The notes beneath the pieces are model-generated. The model had not been told where the DNA came from and did not search any database. It saw nothing but the letters and a program-made list of their open reading frames with translations. Of a stretch of DNA of 64,000 bases, positions 33,467-42,197 are shown one piece after another (within the stretch, counting starts at the first letter, position 1; every line of letters begins with the position of its first letter). This stretch comes from Ruminococcus sp. (lineage in GTDB: Bacteria; Bacillota; Clostridia; Oscillospirales; Ruminococcaceae), in contig JAFUXL010000012.1 in assembly GCA_017470905.1 (NCBI GenBank), positions 1 to 64,000 of the forward strand, in the 5' to 3' direction. The position numbers were made by a program, and so were the translations under genes.

Positions 33467-34513
33467 ATGAGAAGTACATACAAAGACGGCGATGTCAATA
33501 TATTATTAAAGGATATTACGGGAATGATTGAGCCGCTTGACAATATCGAGCGTGAGAAAAAAATACAGTCGGGTGTGCATTATTCCGAAATGCTCCCGAA
33601 AGAAAAGCTGCCGTCGGAGGAGTATCTTAATACGTTCTGTTCATCACTTGAAAATTATGCCCTGCCGACCGCAAAAGCCGCTGAGATATTATGCAGGAAA
33701 ATAATTGCCGAAAAGGGTAAGAATGTCGTGCTTGTATCCCTTGCAAGAGCCGGAACTCCTGTCGGGGTCTTGCTGAAAAGATTTATAAAGCTTGAATACG
33801 GCGCAGACGTTACGCATTTTACAATTTCCATAATCCGTGGACGGGGCATAGATAAAAATGCAGTGAATTATATATTAAAATATTTTTCGCCCGGAAGGAT
33901 ACAGTTTGTTGACGGCTGGACGGGCAAGGGGGCTATTTCAAATCAGCTTAGAGAGGCTATGAAGGATTTCAGCGGTATTGACGACCGTGCGGCGGTGCTT
34001 TCCGACCCTGCCGGCATTACGGATTTATGCGGTACACATCAGGATTTTCTTATACCCTCATCGTGTTTAAATTCCACCGTTTCGGGGCTTATAAGCAGGA
34101 CTTTCTACAGGAGCGATATAATAGGCGAAGAGGATTTTCACGGGGCGATGTATTACGGGGAGTTTGAAAATCACGACAAAACCAATTTATTTATAGATAC
34201 CGTGGTGAAAAATTTCGGGAGGAGTTATAATTTCAATGAAATTCCGATAACCGAACCGCCCGTTAATGAGGTAAGGGAAATTGCGGAAAAATATAATATC
34301 TCCGATATTAATTTCGTAAAGCCCGGAATTGGGGAGACTACAAGGGTGCTGCTGAGGCGCATTCCCTGGAAAATCCTCGTTCACAGCTTTGATGATTATG
34401 AATACCTCGGACATATATATCAGCTTGCGGATGAGAAGAATATTCCGCTTGAATTATATCCTTTCAGGGCATACAGAGCCTGCGGACTTATCCAAAGGCT
34501 GGCGGACGTATGA
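33467..34513 (+). CDS. StiP-family protein with C-terminal PELOTA-like RNA-binding domain
   Basis: A 348-residue protein of the ter module. Residues about 15-260 match the StiP family, described either as a PRTase-like fold or as a cysteine protease; motifs are SGVHYSEMLP, SLARAGTPVG, SIIRGRGID and FVDGWTGKGAI, and DPAGITDLCGTHQD carries the conserved Cys. The C-terminal about 80 residues (KPGIGETTRVLLRRIPW onward) match the PELOTA_1 domain, a predicted RNA binder. ATG at 33467, 2 bp after the upstream stop. It overlaps the HAD gene by 4 bp. The biochemical activity of StiP is not settled. Confidence 0.86.
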   Translation: MRSTYKDGDVNILLKDITGMIEPLDNIEREKKIQSGVHYSEMLPKEKLPSEEYLNTFCSSLENYALPTAKAAEILCRKIIAEKGKNVVLVSLARAGTPVGVLLKRFIKLEYGADVTHFTISIIRGRGIDKNAVNYILKYFSPGRIQFVDGWTGKGAISNQLREAMKDFSGIDDRAAVLSDPAGITDLCGTHQDFLIPSSCLNSTVSGLISRTFYRSDIIGEEDFHGAMYYGEFENHDKTNLFIDTVVKNFGRSYNFNEIPITEPPVNEVREIAEKYNISDINFVKPGIGETTRVLLRRIPWKILVHSFDDYEYLGHIYQLADEKNIPLELYPFRAYRACGLIQRLADV

Positions 34514-35247
34514 TGGTATTGTTCTCCGACCTCGACCGCACGCTTATACATTCGCACAGGCATGAAATTACGGGCGAAAAAATTCCTGCCGAGTATTATA
34601 ATAACAGGGTGCAGAGCTATATATCGGTTTCAAATCTCAATGCCGCTGAGAAATACTGCCGTGATAATCTTTTTATCCCCGTGACTACAAGGCATATGGC
34701 GCAGTATGAAAGGCTTTCGCCGCTTTATGAAAAATTAAAATTCCCGTATGCGCTTATATGCAACGGTGCTGTATTGCTGAAAGATAATATAATCGACAGG
34801 GAATGGCTCGACTGTTCGGTTAAAATATTAAATCCGTATTCGGAGATTTTGAATGATATATATAAATATTTTTCAAAAATAATAGAAAAGGAGCATATTC
34901 ATTTTATAAAGCCCTTTTTCGTTTACGCAAAGACCGAAAATGCCTTTGATATTTATGAAAATCTGAAAAATAAATATACGGAAATTGATGTGCTTTGCAA
35001 TGAATATAAGATATACTGTATTCCGAAAGCTGTTTCAAAGGGAGAATGCGTGAAAAGATTTAAAAAAATATACTGTCCCGATATGCAGGATTTTGCGATA
35101 GGGGACAGTATGTTCGATTATTCGATGATGAGGGAATGTTCATCTGCATTTGCACCGCCTGACTGCGATATTGACGGAAATATAAAAAGGCTGGGTGTTC
35201 CCTTTGATTTCTGCGAGGTTTTCGGGAATATGGGCGTTATAATTTAA
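34510..35247 (+). CDS. HAD-superfamily phosphatase of the ter module
   Basis: A 245-residue hydrolase with the HAD nucleophile motif FSDLDRTL (Asp7 and Asp9), motif II-like VTTRHM, a Lys in the KAVSKGECV helix and the motif IV metal site IGDSMFDYSMM. The cap is of the C2 type (Cof-like) between them. The ATG at 34510 overlaps the StiP stop. HAD phosphatases of this kind are a standard part of ter biosynthetic operons, where they may remove a phosphate from the metabolite. The typical ATP-grasp partner is not in this window. Confidence 0.87.
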   Translation: MMVLFSDLDRTLIHSHRHEITGEKIPAEYYNNRVQSYISVSNLNAAEKYCRDNLFIPVTTRHMAQYERLSPLYEKLKFPYALICNGAVLLKDNIIDREWLDCSVKILNPYSEILNDIYKYFSKIIEKEHIHFIKPFFVYAKTENAFDIYENLKNKYTEIDVLCNEYKIYCIPKAVSKGECVKRFKKIYCPDMQDFAIGDSMFDYSMMRECSSAFAPPDCDIDGNIKRLGVPFDFCEVFGNMGVII

Positions 35248-35267
35248 ATACAAAAGGGAGCGATTTA

Positions 35268-36119
35268 ATGAAAACAGGTTTCATAGGAGCAGGAAAGGTC
35301 GGATTTTCCCTCGGAAAATATCTCTCCGTCAACGGAATAAATATAAGCGGATATGCAAGCAGAAATCCTCTTTCCGCAAAAGAAGCTGCCGAATTTACTG
35401 GTACAAAATTCTATGCGGATTATTCAGGGCTTATAACCGAAAGCGAAATTATATTTATAACCGTTTCCGACGGAAGTATACAGTCTGTATTTGACGAGAT
35501 AAAAAGCATGGACATTTCGGGCAAAATCCTATGTCATTGCAGCGGAGTGATGACTGCCGCCGAAGCGTTTGAAAATATATCATCATACGGCGCATACGGC
35601 TGTTCGATACATCCGCTTTTTCCCGTCAGCAGCAAATATAATTCCCACAAGGAATTAAAAAACGCTTTCTTCTGTATCGAGGGCGATGAAAAATATCTTG
35701 GCTTTTTTGAAGAATTATTTAAAAATATCGGAAATCCTGTCAGGGTTATCCCGTCAGAGACAAAAAGCGAATATCATGCCGCCTGTGCCGTTTCGAGCAA
35801 TCTTGTATGCGCTCTTGTTGCGGAAAGCATATCACTAATGCAGAAATGCGGATTTACCGAAGAAAATGCCCTCTCCGCACTTGAACCCCTCGTCAGAGCC
35901 AATATAAATAAAATTTTTGAATCCAATCCCATGGAAGCCCTTACAGGTGCTGTCGAAAGATGCGACATTTCTACCGTAAAAAAACATCTCTCCTGTCTGA
36001 AAAACGAAAACGAAAGAGATATGTACCGTGCGGTATCTCTCATGCTCACCGAAACAGCCCTTAAAAAGCACCCTGAAACAGATTATTCCGAAATGATAGA
36101 CCTGCTCCGCAGAGAATAG
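35268..36119 (+). CDS. Rossmann-fold dehydrogenase with DUF2520 domain; candidate PanG-type ketopantoate reductase
   Basis: A 283-residue NAD(P)-dependent enzyme. The N-terminal Rossmann domain has GFIGAGKVG (residues 3-11). The C-terminal half is a 6-phosphogluconate-dehydrogenase-like helical DUF2520 domain with HPLFPVS and the Lys/Glu-containing SEYHAACAVSSN helix. Members of this group lie beside pantothenate genes in many Firmicutes, and PanG, a non-classical ketopantoate reductase, belongs to it as far as I recall. Here it faces panD directly across a shared terminator, and no classical panE is in the pan operon. It sits 20 bp after the HAD gene, so it may also be part of the ter operon. 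Confidence 0.75.
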   Translation: MKTGFIGAGKVGFSLGKYLSVNGINISGYASRNPLSAKEAAEFTGTKFYADYSGLITESEIIFITVSDGSIQSVFDEIKSMDISGKILCHCSGVMTAAEAFENISSYGAYGCSIHPLFPVSSKYNSHKELKNAFFCIEGDEKYLGFFEELFKNIGNPVRVIPSETKSEYHAACAVSSNLVCALVAESISLMQKCGFTEENALSALEPLVRANINKIFESNPMEALTGAVERCDISTVKKHLSCLKNENERDMYRAVSLMLTETALKKHPETDYSEMIDLLRRE

Positions 36120-36121
36120 AA

Positions 36122-36152
36122 AAATCCCCCTGCAAAAATATACAGGGGGAAT
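36122..36152. terminator. Bidirectional terminator between the DUF2520 gene and panD
   Basis: Stem ATCCCCCTG/CAGGGGGAT with an A-rich loop, flanked by A- and T-rich tracts between convergent genes. Confidence 0.85.
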
Positions 36153-36154
36153 AT

Positions 36155-36538
36155 TTATTTAAGCTCTCCGTGTTCCTCATAGCTTGCGGTTCTGACAATT
36201 TCGTTATTCTGTCCGACAAAAACCACCCTCGGCTTATGTTCCTTTATTTCCTGCGGTGTCATATTAGCATAGGACATTATTATAACGAGGTCGCCTTTTT
36301 GTCCAGACCTTGCCGCCGCACCGTTGAGACAGATTATGCCGCTGCCACGCTGCCCGGCAATGACATATGTTTCAATGCGGCTGCCGCTGCTGACATTGAC
36401 TATATGGACGTGTTCGTATTCATAAAGACCTGCCGCCTCCATGAGTTCCTCGTCAATAGTTATGCTGCCGACATAGTTAAGCTCCGCCTGAGTGACCGTG
36501 GCACGGTGTATCTTGCTTTTGAGCATTGATATATGCAT
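36155..36538 (-). CDS. panD: Aspartate 1-decarboxylase
   Basis: Pyruvoyl enzyme that makes beta-alanine for pantothenate. The 127-residue proenzyme has the self-cleavage site Gly24-Ser25 (YVGSIT), with the active-site Lys9 and His11 in the [12 protein letters not shown] start. Ser25 would become the pyruvoyl group. It is the last gene of a panB-panC-panD operon, 12 bp after panC, and ends at the shared terminator. It is complete and normal in length. Confidence 0.96.
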   Translation of the reverse strand: MHISMLKSKIHRATVTQAELNYVGSITIDEELMEAAGLYEYEHVHIVNVSSGSRIETYVIAGQRGSGIICLNGAAARSGQKGDLVIIMSYANMTPQEIKEHKPRVVFVGQNNEIVRTASYEEHGELK

Positions 36539-36550
36539 AGCTTGCCTCCC

Positions 36551-37399
36551 TCACACATCTTCTGTGAAGAAATTGTCAATAAGTCTGGTTTTTCCTATAT
36601 AGACAGCCATTGCGCAGAGTGCGGGTCTGTCAAGAACGGGTATCTGCTGCATTGTCCTGCAATCAACCATTTTAACATAGTCAATCCTTGCAAGAGGTTC
36701 TGCGTTTATGTGATTTTTCATCGCATCGAGAATAATTTCACAGCTTGTCTCTCCGTTTCTCACGAGATTTATGCCGATTGAAACAGCCTGTGAAAGCACG
36801 AGCGCAGCCTTTCTCTCGTCATCATTGAGATATGTGTTTCTTGAACTTTTTGCAAGACCGTCCTCCTCACGGATTATCGGACAGCCTATTATTTCAATAT
36901 CCATATTCAAATCATCGACCATGTGACGGATAACGGCAAGCTGCTGTGCATCTTTCTTTCCGAAGTAAGCCTTGTCGGGCTTTACGATATTGAAAAGCTT
37001 TGAAACGACCGTGCATACGCCCCTGAAATGTATCGGACGGCTTATGCCGCAAAGCTCCTGCGTCAGGACAGTCATATCGACAAAGGACGAAAATCCCTCA
37101 TGATACATTTCCGAGGGTTCGGGGTTGAATATAATATCTCCGCCGTGTTCCTCAACGATTTTTGCGTCATGCTCAATATCACGGGGATAGCTTTCCAAAT
37201 CCTCCGTGGGAGCGAACTGCATGGGATTTACAAAGTCGGAAACGACAGTCCTGTCGTTATCCCTGTGGGAAGCCTCGATAAGACTTGCATGACCCTCATG
37301 GAGATAGCCCATAGTAGGAACAAGACCGACCGTAAGACCCTGTTTTCTCCATTCTCTGACCTGCTGCCTTACCTCATCTATAGTTTTAACGATTTTCAT
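36551..37399 (-). CDS. panC: Pantothenate synthetase
   Basis: Joins pantoate and beta-alanine with ATP to give pantothenate. The 282-residue protein has the nucleotide-binding VPTMGYLHEGHASL (HIGH-like motif), FVNPMQF, the FGKKDAQQLAV segment and the KMSKS-like KSSRN loop. I choose the ATG at 37399, matching the family start MKIVKT; an ATG three codons upstream has the AAAGGA site only 2 nt away. The gap to panB (119 bp) contains a family 2 element whose tail overlaps the panC ribosome site. Confidence 0.94.
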   Translation of the reverse strand: MKIVKTIDEVRQQVREWRKQGLTVGLVPTMGYLHEGHASLIEASHRDNDRTVVSDFVNPMQFAPTEDLESYPRDIEHDAKIVEEHGGDIIFNPEPSEMYHEGFSSFVDMTVLTQELCGISRPIHFRGVCTVVSKLFNIVKPDKAYFGKKDAQQLAVIRHMVDDLNMDIEIIGCPIIREEDGLAKSSRNTYLNDDERKAALVLSQAVSIGINLVRNGETSCEIILDAMKNHINAEPLARIDYVKMVDCRTMQQIPVLDRPALCAMAVYIGKTRLIDNFFTEDV

Positions 37400-37411
37400 A
37401 TTATTCATATT

Positions 37412-37500
37412 CCTTTCTATAAATGAACATTTTAAAATAATACGCAAGAATTTTTATATTTTTCCTTATCCCCCCACCAAGGTGGGGGGATAAGGTTTTT
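37412..37500 (-). repeat. Family 2 element between panB and panC
   Basis: Perfect 15-bp hairpin at 37464-37495 (CCTTATCCCCCCACC/GGTGGGGGGATAAGG), then on the reverse strand the tail ending AAAATGTTCATTTATAG, which runs straight into the panC ribosome site. A promoter reading (CGTATT, 17 bp, TATAGA) is possible, but its -10 overlaps the AAAGGA site, so it cannot yield a normal panC leader. Confidence 0.85.
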
Positions 37501-37518
37501 TATTATACTTTTTGTATA

Positions 37519-38358
37519 TTATAAAAATTTCTTTTCGAGTGCCTTGACTATATCCTCATCGAGCGAGTAGGTATGCTCAACTGCCGGGAAATTTCCGTTC
37601 TTGGTTTCGGCTATATAATCGGAAATACCATTTCTCATAAGCTCACCGACCTGAGCGAATACCCTTACGAATTTAGCAGTATGACCCGTAGTAAGACCGA
37701 GCATATCCTGATAAACGAGAACCTGTCCGTCACAGCCGTTTCCTGCTCCTATGCCTATCGTGGGGATAACCAGACGTTTCGTGATTATCTCTGCGATTTT
37801 TGCAGGGATACCCTCCAATACGACAGCACAGGCACCTGCCTCCTGAATTTTCATTGCGTCATTGATAAGCTTTTCAGCCTTTTCGAGACTTTTTCCCTGA
37901 ACCTTGAAACCGCCGAAAGCGTTCACCGACTGCGGAGTAAGTCCGAGATGAGCGACAACGGGAATTGAGGCATTGACGATAGCCTTTATCTGTTCGCAGA
38001 CCTCCGCACCGCCTTCAAGCTTGACGGCATTTGCGCCGCCCTCTTTGATAAGCCTGCCTGCATTCGTCACAGCCTCTGCGACACTGACCTGATAGGACAT
38101 GAAAGGCATATCGGCAACGACAAAGGCATTTTCCGCACCTCTTGAAACGGCTGCCGTATGGTGAACCATATCCTCCATGGTAACGGGGAGGGTATTTTCA
38201 TAGCCGAGCATGACCATTCCGAGGGAGTCGCCTATAAGGATTGCATTTACGCCGCATTCGTCCATGATTTTTGCGGTAGTGTAGTCATAAGCGGTAAGCA
38301 TCGTGATTTTATCGCCCGATTGCTTCTGCTTTAAGAGGGTTGAAACAGTGTTTTTCAT
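37519..38358 (-). CDS. panB: 3-methyl-2-oxobutanoate hydroxymethyltransferase
   Basis: First committed enzyme of pantothenate synthesis; adds a hydroxymethyl group from methylene-THF to ketoisovalerate, giving ketopantoate. The 279-residue TIM-barrel protein has [13 protein letters not shown], the metal-binding [12 protein letters not shown] (Asp), [23 protein letters not shown] and [16 protein letters not shown] (read in parts). ATG at 38358 after AAGGAG. It is first in panBCD. The next pathway enzyme, a ketopantoate reductase, is absent from this operon. Confidence 0.96.
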   Translation of the reverse strand: MKNTVSTLLKQKQSGDKITMLTAYDYTTAKIMDECGVNAILIGDSLGMVMLGYENTLPVTMEDMVHHTAAVSRGAENAFVVADMPFMSYQVSVAEAVTNAGRLIKEGGANAVKLEGGAEVCEQIKAIVNASIPVVAHLGLTPQSVNAFGGFKVQGKSLEKAEKLINDAMKIQEAGACAVVLEGIPAKIAEIITKRLVIPTIGIGAGNGCDGQVLVYQDMLGLTTGHTAKFVRVFAQVGELMRNGISDYIAETKNGNFPAVEHTYSLDEDIVKALEKKFL

Positions 38359-38470
38359 AATTTAATTCTCCTTAAAAAATGTTACCTTTCCGACAACGGA
38401 TAAGATACATTCATATTATAATACTGTTATGTGATAATTATGTGATACACGGTTATTTTTTGGGAAATTA

Positions 38471-39673
38471 TTATTCGGCACGCACTTCGGGGTATTTGCC
38501 GAACATATATTTTAAAACAATGGGCGTGACAATGCTTGAAATTATTATAAGAAGAATTACGGCGGTAAAATACGAAGAGTCGATAATTCCAAGACCAAGC
38601 CCCTTATTTGTGATAATCAGAGCCACCTCGCCCCTTGTCATCATTCCTGCTCCGATTTTAACGCAGTCCGCCCAGCCGTATTTAAAGCACCTCGAAACCA
38701 GACCGCAGCCGATAATTTTACTTAGCATGGCGACTATTACAAAGCCTATCGAAAACACTATCATGCTTGAATTTACATTGCTGAAATCTGTTTTCAGTCC
38801 TATTCCCACAAAGAACATGGGCGCAAAGAACATATAGCCGTTTACATTTACTTTCCTGTCGATATACTCCGCATCACGGACATTGCAAAGGATTATTCCT
38901 GCAATATAAGCACCTGTTATATCGGCAATTCCGAAATATTTTTCTGCGACATAAGCCATAATCAGGCAAAGGCTCACTGCAATTATGGGTATTCTTCTTG
39001 TGTGAGCGTGTTTCTCGTCATAGTATTTGAATATCTTATAGAATACATATCCGACAACTGCTGAGAGAATGAGGAAAAGAAATATCTTTCCTGTTACGGC
39101 GAGGGTGTTGCTGTCGGGGTCTTTGAAGCCTAAAATAAAGGTAAGTACAATTATTCCGATTATATCGTCAATTATAGCGGCACTCAAAATCGTCTGACCG
39201 ACACGGCTTTTAAGACAGCCCATTTCTTTAAGGACTTCAACGGTAATTCCGACAGATGTTGCGGTCATTATGCTGCCGATGAAAACCGCCTTGAAAAATT
39301 CGTCCGTACCGAGCGGAGAAAAGCCGTAAACCGCCATATATAAGAGACTTCCGCACACAAGCGGCACAAGCACTCCCACGCAGGCTATGAGAAAAGCCGC
39401 AAAGCCCGATTTTTTAAGCTCCTGCAAATTCGTTTCAAGTCCTGCCGAGAACATTATCAGGACAACGCCTATTTCAGCCATTTTGCTTATAAAATCCGTA
39501 GGCTGGACAATTCCGAGGATACATGGACCTATTATCAGACCTGCGATTATTTCCCCCACCACCATGGGGGCTTTGCATTTTCTTGCGATAAGACCGACAG
39601 CCTTTGCGCTTATTATGATAACAGCCAAATCCCTGAAAATTTCATAGGTTTCCAAAATATCATTTCCTTTCAT
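38471..39673 (-). CDS. CPA2-family cation:proton antiporter (KefB/GerN-like)
   Basis: Integral membrane exchanger of about 12 helices in 400 residues, lacking the C-terminal RCK/TrkA domains of KefB/KefC. Motifs include AEIGVVLIMFSAGLE near the N-terminus, GSIMTATSVGITVEVLKEMG and AAIIDDIIGIIVL with the paired Asp residues of the ion-binding site, and the late TRGEVALII segment. Family members exchange Na+ or K+ for protons. The ATG at 39673 follows AAAGGAG. It stands alone, with no visible terminator downstream, and lies after panB by 112 bp on the same strand. Confidence 0.9.
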   Translation of the reverse strand: MKGNDILETYEIFRDLAVIIISAKAVGLIARKCKAPMVVGEIIAGLIIGPCILGIVQPTDFISKMAEIGVVLIMFSAGLETNLQELKKSGFAAFLIACVGVLVPLVCGSLLYMAVYGFSPLGTDEFFKAVFIGSIMTATSVGITVEVLKEMGCLKSRVGQTILSAAIIDDIIGIIVLTFILGFKDPDSNTLAVTGKIFLFLILSAVVGYVFYKIFKYYDEKHAHTRRIPIIAVSLCLIMAYVAEKYFGIADITGAYIAGIILCNVRDAEYIDRKVNVNGYMFFAPMFFVGIGLKTDFSNVNSSMIVFSIGFVIVAMLSKIIGCGLVSRCFKYGWADCVKIGAGMMTRGEVALIITNKGLGLGIIDSSYFTAVILLIIISSIVTPIVLKYMFGKYPEVRAE

Positions 39674-39810
39674 ATAAAATCTCCTTTAATATTATATTGC
39701 AGCCCGAATAACTTGTCAAGAAAAAAATATCACAAAAAACAATGCATTTGCATTTACTTTTCTGCTTTTTCGGACTATTTACAGGGGGACACCTCAAAAA
39801 TCACAGTCTG

Positions 39811-39874
39811 TTTCCCTCCGCCGCAGGAGGAGGGAATAAAAACCATATATAAAATAAAATGCTTACTTATAGTA
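39811..39874 (+). repeat. Family 2 element before the holin gene
   Basis: GC hairpin at 39812-39836 (stem TTCCCTCC/GGAGGGAA), then the tail ATAAAATGCTTACTTATAGT, which ends about 10 bp before the holin ribosome site. TATAGT at 39868-39873 matches the -10-like hexamer of other copies. Confidence 0.7.
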
Positions 39875-39897
39875 TAAAAACGAAAGGAATGAATGAA

Positions 39898-40284
39898 ATG
39901 GACAAGACATTAAATATCATATCTGCATCAGTATGCGCAGTATTCGGATTTCTCTTCGGGGCGGCTGACGGACTTCTCAAAGCCCTGACAGCATTTATTA
40001 TAATCGACTATATAACAGGTGTAATCGCCGCAGTAATCACGAAAAAGCTGTCCTCCGAAATAGGATTTAAGGGAATAGCCAAGAAAGTATTCATACTAAG
40101 CCTTGTCGCAGTCGGACATATAATCGACACTCACGTAATAGGCGAAAGTTCACTGTGCAGGAGTGCGGTAATAGGCTTTTACATAGCCAACGAGGGAATA
40201 TCAATCCTCGAAAATGCCGCAGTTCTCGGAATACCCCTCCCCGAAAAGCTGGTTGAAATATTTCAGCAGCTTAAAGAAAAGTAA
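39898..40284 (+). CDS. Phage-type holin family protein (TcdE-like), isolated
   Basis: A 128-residue membrane protein of the holin_4_1/TcdE family. It has the family signature AFIIIDYITGVIAAVITKKLSSEIGFKGIAKK (shown as IDYITG at about residues 38-43 and the GFKGIAKK block) and three membrane helices. The ATG at 39898 is 9 nt after AAAGGA; two codons earlier is another ATG with no room for the site. No endolysin, tail or other phage genes are nearby and the gene is closed by a strong terminator. It may be a domesticated holin used for protein release, or a phage relic. Confidence 0.85.
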   Translation: MDKTLNIISASVCAVFGFLFGAADGLLKALTAFIIIDYITGVIAAVITKKLSSEIGFKGIAKKVFILSLVAVGHIIDTHVIGESSLCRSAVIGFYIANEGISILENAAVLGIPLPEKLVEIFQQLKEK

Positions 40285-40300
40285 ATAAATCCTGACCGCA

Positions 40301-40337
40301 AAAAGGCTGTACCCCGGAGGATACAGCCTTTTTTACT
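40301..40337. terminator. Bidirectional terminator between holin and flavodoxin genes
   Basis: Perfect stem AAAAGGCTGTA/TACAGCCTTTT with a 10-nt loop, then T-run; the flavodoxin stop codon is at its edge. Confidence 0.88.
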
Positions 40338-40812
40338 TTTCTGTCATTTGTCTTGCCCATTCCGCAATTACCTCACGGCTTGTATCGGCATAGAAACGCT
40401 TTGCGCCGACAATCTGAACCGACTCTCCGAAAACGGGCTTTAATTTTTCGGCGGTCTTGTCAATATCGCTTCCGCCCGATGTGGCAAAAAGAGCGATTTT
40501 CTTTCCCGAAAAATCATACTGTTTCAGAAAGCTGAGAATAATATTCGGTGCGCCGTAATACCATATCGGAAAGCCGATAAAGACGAACCCGTAATTTTCC
40601 ATGCCCTTTACTTTTTTTGCAATGGGAATATCTTTCTTTCCGATTTTCTCCTTGTTGCACCTTGCAAGCGGATTAATCCATTTAAGGTCGGAGTCTTTAT
40701 ATGGTTCTTCGGGCATTATCTCGAATATATCTGCGCTCACGGTTTTCTTGATTAATTCTGCGGCTCTTTCGGTAACTCCCGATGCCGAAAAATAAGCGAC
40801 AAGTTTTTTCAC
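40333..40812 (-). CDS. Flavodoxin-family protein
   Basis: A 159-residue FMN-binding electron carrier or small flavoprotein reductase. The phosphate loop is YFSASGVTERAA (flavodoxin pattern T/SxSGxT), and the FGFPIWYYGAPN segment matches the loop that stacks on FMN; FATSGGSDI is the third FMN contact. The start is GTG at 40812 after GAGGAGGA. It is slightly longer than short-chain flavodoxins and resembles the flavodoxin group seen beside stress and iron genes in Clostridia. It is transcribed alone. The partner enzyme is not evident. Confidence 0.88.
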   Translation of the reverse strand: MKKLVAYFSASGVTERAAELIKKTVSADIFEIMPEEPYKDSDLKWINPLARCNKEKIGKKDIPIAKKVKGMENYGFVFIGFPIWYYGAPNIILSFLKQYDFSGKKIALFATSGGSDIDKTAEKLKPVFGESVQIVGAKRFYADTSREVIAEWARQMTEK

Positions 40813-40992
40813 TGCAATTCCTCCTCAATCAAAAGTAATACATTACTGATATTATATAATATTTACATCAATGTGTCAATTCGTAATATGCTCAAAAAAC
40901 GCATTGATTTTATGTGGATATTGCCGATATATAAATGATTAATATCAGAAATTTTGTTTAAAATGCAGTACATCAAAGGTTATGATTATAAT

Positions 40993-41021
40993 TTGACAAA
41001 AAATGAATAACATGATATAAT
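40993..41021 (+). promoter_or_regulatory. Promoter of the CDF transporter gene
   Basis: TTGACA, 17 bp, TATAAT: full consensus, 30 bp before the ATG. Confidence 0.8.
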
Positions 41022-41050
41022 AATAGAAATATTTTCATGGAGGTGTTCTT

Positions 41051-42178
41051 ATGACTTCAAACGAAACCAATCGTGATGACATAATAGTAAAAACCAGCAT
41101 AACAGGAATAATTGCGAATGTTTTTCTTGCATCGTTCAAGGCGGTTATAGGAATTATTTCGCATTCGATAGCAATAACCATGGACTCGGTGAATAATTTA
41201 AGCGATGCAGGCTCTTCTCTTATAACCATAATCGGCACAAAGCTTTCGAGAAAACAGCCCGATAAAAAGCACCCGTGGGGATACGGCAGAATTGAATATT
41301 TAAGTGCAATGCTTATTTCTGTCATAGTGCTGTATGCAGGAACGGTATCCTTCACGGAGTCCGTGAAAAAGGTAATCTCACCTGAAATTCCCGAATATTC
41401 GGCGGCTTCGCTCGTTATAGTTTCCGTTGCGGTTGCCGTAAAAATCATTCTCGGCAGATATGTAAAGAAAACGGGCGAAAGGGTAAATTCCGACTCGCTT
41501 GTAAATTCGGGAACAGATGCGCTTATGGATGCGGTAATATCCGCCTCGACACTTGCGGCGGCGGTTATATATATTATTTCGGGACTGAGCCTTGAAGCAT
41601 GGCTTGGTGCGATAATTTCCGTTGTGATTATAAAATCGGGCATTGATATGCTAAGGGATACGCTTTCGGACATACTCGGTCAGAGAATAGACCCCGAAAC
41701 CGCTAAGGCTGTAATGGACTGCATGATGGAATTTCCCGAAGTGCTGGGCGTGTATGACCTTATTTTCCATGACTACGGACCTGACAAAATAAACTGTTCG
41801 GCGCATATAGAAATATCCGACACGATGACCGCCGATAAAATCGACAGGCTCGAAAATGACATAGCCGTCAGGGTCTACAGCGAATATAATATAATAATCA
41901 CTGCTATAGGAATTTATGCGGCAGACCTCAGAGACCCCGAAACCGTAAGAATAAGAGGGGAAATATACAAAATTGCCGCAGAAACGGAATATATACTCCA
42001 GATACACGGATTTTATCTCGACAAGGACGAGAAATTTATGAAATTCGATGTTATTGTCAGCTTTGACGCAGACGACAGAAACAGGGTTTACGGGGAATTT
42101 TTGCAGAGAATAAAAGGCTGTTATCCCGAATATAAAATAATTGCAAATCAGGATACTGATTTCAGCGTGAGCGAATAA
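41051..42178 (+). CDS. Cation diffusion facilitator family transporter
   Basis: Divalent-metal/proton antiporter that exports Zn, Mn, Fe or similar ions. The 375-residue protein has six membrane helices (about 15-215). Helix II carries the metal-site residues DSVNNLSDAGSS; the HPWGYGRIEYLSA loop and the helix V motif SGTDALMDA supply further ligands. The cytoplasmic domain (about 215-300) is followed by an extra ferredoxin-like C-terminal stretch (about 300-375), so it is longer than the usual 300 residues. ATG at 41051 after GGAGG. The fruK gene follows by 19 bp, so they may be cotranscribed without an obvious functional link. Confidence 0.92.
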   Translation: MTSNETNRDDIIVKTSITGIIANVFLASFKAVIGIISHSIAITMDSVNNLSDAGSSLITIIGTKLSRKQPDKKHPWGYGRIEYLSAMLISVIVLYAGTVSFTESVKKVISPEIPEYSAASLVIVSVAVAVKIILGRYVKKTGERVNSDSLVNSGTDALMDAVISASTLAAAVIYIISGLSLEAWLGAIISVVIIKSGIDMLRDTLSDILGQRIDPETAKAVMDCMMEFPEVLGVYDLIFHDYGPDKINCSAHIEISDTMTADKIDRLENDIAVRVYSEYNIIITAIGIYAADLRDPETVRIRGEIYKIAAETEYILQIHGFYLDKDEKFMKFDVIVSFDADDRNRVYGEFLQRIKGCYPEYKIIANQDTDFSVSE

Positions 42179-42197
42179 ATTTTTACGGGGGAATATT

